From Paralichthys olivaceus (lineage: Eukaryota; Chordata; Actinopteri; Pleuronectiformes; Paralichthyidae), in contig NC_091113.1 in the NCBI RefSeq assembly GCF_024713975.1, positions 228,501-292,500 on the forward strand: a stretch of DNA of 64,000 nucleotides, in the 5' to 3' direction. Numbering within the stretch: position 1 is the stretch's first letter; the number at the start of each line of letters is the position of its first letter. Positions 54,641 through 64,000 of the stretch are shown in pieces. The position numbers and the translations under genes were made by a program. Under the pieces are notes generated by a model. The model saw only the letters and a program-made list of their open reading frames with translations, was not told the origin of the DNA and did no database searches.

Positions 54641-54778
54641 ATGGGACAAAGTGAATATGGGACAAAGTGAATATGGGACAAAGTGAATATGAGACAAAGT
54701 GAATATGGGACAAACTGAATATGGGACAAAGTGAATATGAGACAAAGTGAATATGGGACAAACTGAATATGGGACAAA
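54634..54778 (+). repeat. 16-bp minisatellite, GACAAAGTGAATATGG
   Basis: About nine copies of the 16-bp unit, with GAG and ACTGA variants. The first unit is the tail of the dispersed repeat just upstream. The 16-bp period gives three parallel reading frames on the minus strand that are artefacts. Confidence 0.95.
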
Positions 54779-54784
54779 TCAAAG

Positions 54785-57700
54785 GTGACGGATGTTTAGC
54801 AGCTTCCTGTGGAATGTGTCAGTCAAAGCTCCAGATTCAGTGACTCGTGTGAAATGATGTGAATATAATTGATGATGATAAAGTCCGTTCTGTTATTAAC
54901 TGACATTAACCTTCAAACTGTAAGAAAATAGAAACAAAGCATTTTTATTCATAGGTTTTATTATTTTATTTGAAAACAGATCAAAGTGATATTGCAAAAT
55001 GTTTTTTTTGTTTTGTTTTTAACAGTCAGGTCGATAAAGCTTTCTTGAACTGAGACAGTTTGCACAGCTACCATGGCAGGCACATATTAATAATGATATT
55101 AATAATGATATTAATAATATTCTACAACTTAAAATACTCCCAATATATACAAACATATCAGTGACCATCAAGTTTCATTACACAAACTCAAAAACACTAA
55201 ATATAATCAAAGAATCAATTTGTACGTTTTTCATTTTTCATTATTTTGAAACCAGCCTGGTAACGACACACAAGCTTATTTCACATCTTTTTGTTTGTGT
55301 TTCACAAATGAGATAAAACCTGTTCGCTGGGATCTCAGAACCAGGAACAAGACCACGATCCCTCACTGGCTTCCCACCATGAAATATTTTATTATTATTA
55401 GTTTTGTTTGATTATGATTAAATATATTTCCTACATGTTCTTAACACGACATACGGGTTTGTCAGATTTGAGAGACGTTGGGGGAAACATTTGACTGTCC
55501 ATTCTGTGCTAAGCTAGGCTAACTACATTCTGACTCCTGCTGTGGAACCACATCAACATCTCAAAACTAAAATTTTTCCTTGAATGTGACAAATTCTTTC
55601 ACGTTGTTATTTTCATGCAGAGCTCACAGAAATCCCAAAAATATCTCAGCGTGATCAGACTGTGAATAAAAAGGCTTCATACCAACGTGAAACAACGAGC
55701 AGCTTTTACAAAAGGCCACAAAATATCATCATATGATTTTAAACTTCAACTCTGTGGATGCAGCACAAACCACGAGTCACATGATCAGTCGTAGATAATC
55801 ACGTCTCCTTCAACTCTGATGGTTATTCTGAATTGATTAACTGAGAAATCATGAGGCTGACAAATTTCTCAATTTGATAAACTCGTTATTTTTAAATGTT
55901 TGCTGGTTCCAACTTTTTCAGATGTTTGCACATTCTCTCTGTTGTCGACAGTAAAGTGAATAGTTTTGTGTTTCGTTTCGTTGGTTTGATAAATGTTGAC
56001 ATTTAAAGAGGAACTTTGTCCGTTCTGACGCATGACGGCTGAAACTCTGGAGGAGATAATAGATATAAAATAATGGACCTGACCATCTGAAGGGCTCTTT
56101 TCTTTTCTAACCATGGAAGTGTCATCGCTGAGCCTTGGAGAAAATGTCTTCATACTATTTCAACCAAAAGCTTCAGATTATTTTTGGCGACGTCCGAAAA
56201 ACAAACTTGAAGAAACAGACGTGATTGTGCACGTGTCTGAGGATGTGTGCAAAGATATGTAGGAAGTCAAGAGGATATGTACAAAATATCTGTTTAGATT
56301 CAAAGTAGAAATGTTCCCCCATCTTCCACTAGGGGGCAACAGCAGCTCCTACACCCAAATGTTTCTTCATAATCTTGGTTTTTAAAATCCCACAACTGAA
56401 ATGAGGAGTGAAGGCATCACAGTGACCTCAAGATGAACTCGTACATCGTCCAGAGACGAACCTTCAGCTCACACTCCAGATGTCCAAGGGACAGGAAGTA
56501 GACACAAAGTTCAAGTGTCAGCCAGTGATGAAAGGACACTTGACAGGAGCGGAGGTTTTCTGTGGGCTGCAGTGTCTGTGTTGTCCACAGGGGGGAGCTG
56601 AAGGGAAAACAGGAAACGAGAAACTCGACTTTGGTCAAACTTGGTTTTAACATGTGAGCTTCTGTTGCCAAAGTTATTTGTGAGAAACGACTGCTCCAGG
56701 TGAACTGACTCAAGAGATTGAAAATACGTTTGTAGAATCATTTGCTCCAAGTTAAAATAACAACAGAGATATTAAAGTGCAGTCTTTGAGATTTCAGACT
56801 TAAATTGTGCGTTAACGGCAAATATTTCCCAACAACTCCAAATGACCGAAAAGCCACAGAGGAAATGTGATGAGGTTCTGGGGCTCTAGGACAGTTTCTC
56901 ACGTCTCATTTGAGAATCCAGCCGTGGTCATTCCTCTGGGAACCACTCTGTGATGACCGGATTCTACTGGACGCCTCCGGACAAGCTTCAGGCTCCAGAT
57001 AATCAGATAATCAGATTTAATCAGCAGATTTCTGTAGAACTGAAGAACTGTTCTTCTTCTGAGCGTCGCAGCATCGTGAAACATCACAAGAGGCTTTAAT
57101 CTGGGTTTTCCTGGATTCATGTTCCTCTGAGTCCTAATCGTTCTTTTCTGCACTTTTGCTTTAGATTCATGGAACAAAGATCATGTTCCCAGTTTGTCAG
57201 TGTTACAGTGTTTAGCAGAATAGGAACACACGTGATTTAATCTTAATTCTCAGGAGCGATTTCTCTGAAGTAATAGATCAAATGAAAATATATGGGACAT
57301 AAGGTGAAACCCACACTGGGGCCTGATGGAAGAACAAAGTTTATCCAGAGTAAAACAAGGAAGCAGGTTTGTTCTGGATGTTTCAGATTTCAGGCAGTTT
57401 TCTTAACAATGAAGCAGCGAAGACGACCACGTCTTGAAAAGCTAAGAAGACACTTGTCCCTTTTGGACAAGACATAAGTAAATCTGACATCTGACATGAA
57501 AAGGAAGTGAGTGCTCATGATGTCTCCCATTAAAGGGAACAGACTGGACCTGTTTGATCCACAAAGTCCTCCAGTCCACTTTCATTTGTGAAAATCTGCA
57601 CATGTAGTGCTCAGTTAATTTGGGGACACGATGTGGTGACAAAACATTGAGGGTTTGATTCCCACATGGTCCAGCCATACTCAAAACACCCCAGGTTCTT

Positions 57701-57791
57701 CAGGTAGAGACACAGTTGAGAGAGAAGTCGTCTTCTTTGTCCTCGTAGAGCTTCAGGTTTTGTGTCTGTGTTTAATCCGGTGGTTGGGACT
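54785..57791. other. prkg1 downstream / presumed 3' UTR
   Basis: Unique AT-rich sequence below the prkg1 stop codon. Several TTTATT (AATAAA on the minus strand) occur near 54950-54975, which could end a long prkg1 3' UTR. No convincing coding frame, RNA gene or large repeat. Confidence 0.45.
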
Positions 57792-61678
<3,887 letters not shown>

Positions 61679-61787
61679 CTGAAAACACAAAACACAGGAG
61701 TGACCTTATGACGACGTTATGACGAGCATCTGAGCGAGAACAGGTTCCGTATCGACTCGTCCAACGTCTTTAAACGCTCGGTCGTAC

Positions 61788-61930
61788 CTGCAGCATTTGA
61801 CCACGTGGAAGAACGGGAACTTCTTGGAGGTTTGGATGGAGAAAGAGGTGATGGAGGAGGTCGGAGGAGCAGGGAGGCTGGTGAGTCGCTCTCTCTGCCG
61901 CCTCACTGGGATGGGAAGCAACTCCCTCAT
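61788..61930 (-). other. Candidate alternative first exon of prkg1
   Basis: An ATG at 61930 opens a 143-nt segment (MRELLPIPVRRQRERLTS to FFHVVKCC) ending at a GT donor (61787-61786). Joined to the kinase exon at 61678 it stays in frame and yields R-YEAEN. A TGA stands four codons upstream in frame. It does not resemble the regulatory domain that normally precedes this point, so if real it would make a kinase lacking cGMP sites. It may be chance. Confidence 0.3.
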
Positions 61931-63957
61931 GTCCGAACTTCAATCTGAGCGTTCAGGAGACGACAGATCCGACAAACTTTCTGTCTTCTCTAAACTCAGA
62001 CGCTTCGTTCGTCTAATTCATCACCAAAGAACTTGTAGAAAAAAATTCTGAAACATGAAACTTCTTCAGGAATGTAGAGTCTGGTAAAATTTTCTGGGTC
62101 AAAACCAAACACATGAGCTTTAAACTGGAATTCTGACGTTTGAGTCCTTTATTTTTGCAGAGAAACATCAATCACTTCCTTAAGATTAAACCCGAACGAG
62201 TCGGATCCTCACGAAAAAGTTCTGCACAGCGTCCGAAGAAGAGCCGTCTCAAAGGAAGAGCTCCAGTTCACATGATGAGGGCGGCGGCAGAGCTCGGCTG
62301 TGCTCTGCTCGTACCAGCGGTGCGGTGAAGTTTTCTGATCCTCCAGCTCTGTGTTAAAGCTCTACAGTTTAAACCAGGCAGCAGGACGTCGTCAGAATCC
62401 AGAAGAGACGAAATCCAGACAGCGAATCATCACGCAAACAGAAAGTCGCAGCTTGTTCCAGGGCACAAACTTTTATTTTACCTCTGAAGACCAAATTCTG
62501 TTTCTGCAGTAAAACTGAAACTGCGACGAGGAAAGGCCGTCCACGTCTGGTTGGAGCGAGTCCTGGTGTGAAGTCAACCTGAGAAGACGAGGACGCCGCT
62601 GGTATTTTTAGCACATGGAAACATTGCTGAGAGGTTCACCCTTAGCACAGCTCTGCCATCAAACAGACTGAAAGACAGAAGGAGGACAAACTGTCCCCAG
62701 TTCACAACCAGACGTCTCAACTTCAGAGGTCAGCAGGATGTTCAGGACGGTTCCCTGGTTCCTCTTCATCTGTTCAACATCCATCAACTGGACTCATCCA
62801 TCAACTGGACTCATCCATCAACTGGACTCATTAGTTTGAGCATCGGTTCAATGTTTCTATTTCAAAGGATCTTTATTTAAACAAAGAAAGATTTTTAAAC
62901 ATTCATTGTTTTCATAACATGATCACAAACAACCTCACGTTCTGTTGTCCAGCTTCTCAGATTGTTCTTCATCACGTTTACACAACTGATTTACAAACAC
63001 TCATATGTTAGATGTTGTGTTTACGACTCTAGAATCCAATATTATCCGTCTGTCGTGTAAACAAGTCAAAAGTGTGAATTCACTTTTATAAATCTGCACT
63101 TTAACATAAAGTATTCTATTTGTACTGTTTATATTGTATACGTTTTATTAAATTTTCACTGTTAATGTTCAATCTGCTCAGTTCTGCACAGTCCTCGCCT
63201 CATTCACCTCATTCGCCTTGTTTTTAAACATGCTCATATCCTTTTTGGATTTTATGTCAATATTGTATTTTAATGTAAATTTTGGTCGGCTGGTATTCCA
63301 GAAAGGACAGCACAAGAATCTCAATTCACAGGGAAACGTGTTCTCGTGTGTATTTGACAATAAAAATCTTTGAATCTCAAAACTTTTCTGCTTTTATTTT
63401 GACAATTTGTCGTGGATTTGTTGGATTTTTCTTTATTTGTTGCTTGTTGTTGTTGTTTTGATATAATTTTTAGAAATAAATTTGTGTTCTTGTTTGTGAG
63501 CTAAACTTTTCTGTGGATCATCTTCCCCCCCGGAGTCTGATGTCAAGATGAAATCCTGACACATGTTATGGTTGTGATCTCAACCAGCAAACATCTGAAA
63601 ACAGGGACAGGACTATTTCCTGGAATCAGACCTCAGCAGAAACAGAAGCCGCTGCCGTCGGTTGAGAACGACTCTTAAACACGCTAAATATAGTTTGTGA
63701 CAGTGAGGAGGAGATTGACTGGAGCTCAGAGCAGAGCTCCAATCTTCAGACCTTCACCCTGCCCAAGTGCCGCTGAGCAAAACACTCCCACATGAAGGGC
63801 ATGATGGGAAATATCAGTCGTATGAAGGAAACTTTATTCTAGACAATTTCTTTAAATAAAACATTTGTCAGCGTCAAGATGAAAACATTATTTTCTTTAA
63901 AAAAAACTGGTACGATGAAAAAAGAAAAAGATTAATAATAATAAGAAGAAAGTGTGT

Positions 63958-64000
<43 letters not shown>
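61931..64000. other. prkg1 intron sequence
   Basis: No exon or RNA gene recognised. A short direct repeat CATCAACTGGACTCATC occurs about three times near 62780-62830, and a (GT)n tract closes the window at 63954-64000. Presumably the large intron before the kinase exons. Confidence 0.5.

Noticed and set aside
62140-62614. Short frames in the terminal prkg1 intron
   Set aside because: No conserved motif or flanking splice sites, and none matches the regulatory domain of PRKG1.

Overview
This window is nuclear genomic DNA of a teleost fish. It carries multi-exon genes with GT-AG introns that encode vertebrate proteins, long (CA)n, (GT)n and (TC)n microsatellites, fish-type dispersed repeats, and several very large satellite arrays. 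Nothing in it is prokaryotic or viral. Exon boundaries were read by hand. For five genes the summed exon lengths are exact multiples of three, and for the partial prkg1 the reading phase is kept through all nine exons.

Layout: (1) 389-2939, minus, bbs1, complete, 581 aa. (2) 2987-5200, a 13-bp satellite and then a probable shared promoter with two TCTCGCGAGA elements; bbs1 and the next gene are head to head. (3) 5999-14931, plus, kif20b kinesin, complete, 29 coding exons, 1238 aa. (4) 15965-21140, minus, slc16a12 (MCT12), complete, 476 aa, tail to tail with kif20b; a 22-bp minisatellite starts at its stop codon. (5) 21823-30735, an 8.9-kb array of an 11-bp monomer (809 copies, strictly in register). 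(6) 31732-37973, plus, asah2 neutral ceramidase, complete, 20 coding exons, 726 aa. (7) 39909-53750, minus, fam13c-like, tail to tail with asah2. Its 9.7-kb first intron holds two transposon-like elements: a 5.7-kb [14 protein letters not shown] element filled by an A-rich satellite dense in TGAGTCA (the AP-1 consensus), and a 3.1-kb element with TA target sites that carries a SAM-domain gene. (8) 57792-61678, minus, the nine 3' exons of prkg1 (the whole kinase domain and C-terminus); the rest of prkg1 lies beyond 64000.

The neighbours are not a functional pathway. KIF20B, SLC16A12, ASAH2, PRKG1 and FAM13C are all on human chromosome 10q as I recall it, so this looks like a compacted and shuffled version of that linkage group, with bbs1 added.

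The most unusual material is non-coding: tandem arrays seeded on functional boundaries (two 5' splice sites, one stop codon, one transposon subterminal repeat, one dispersed-repeat tail), and the 11-bp array, which varies almost only at two adjacent positions and never slips out of its 11-bp register.
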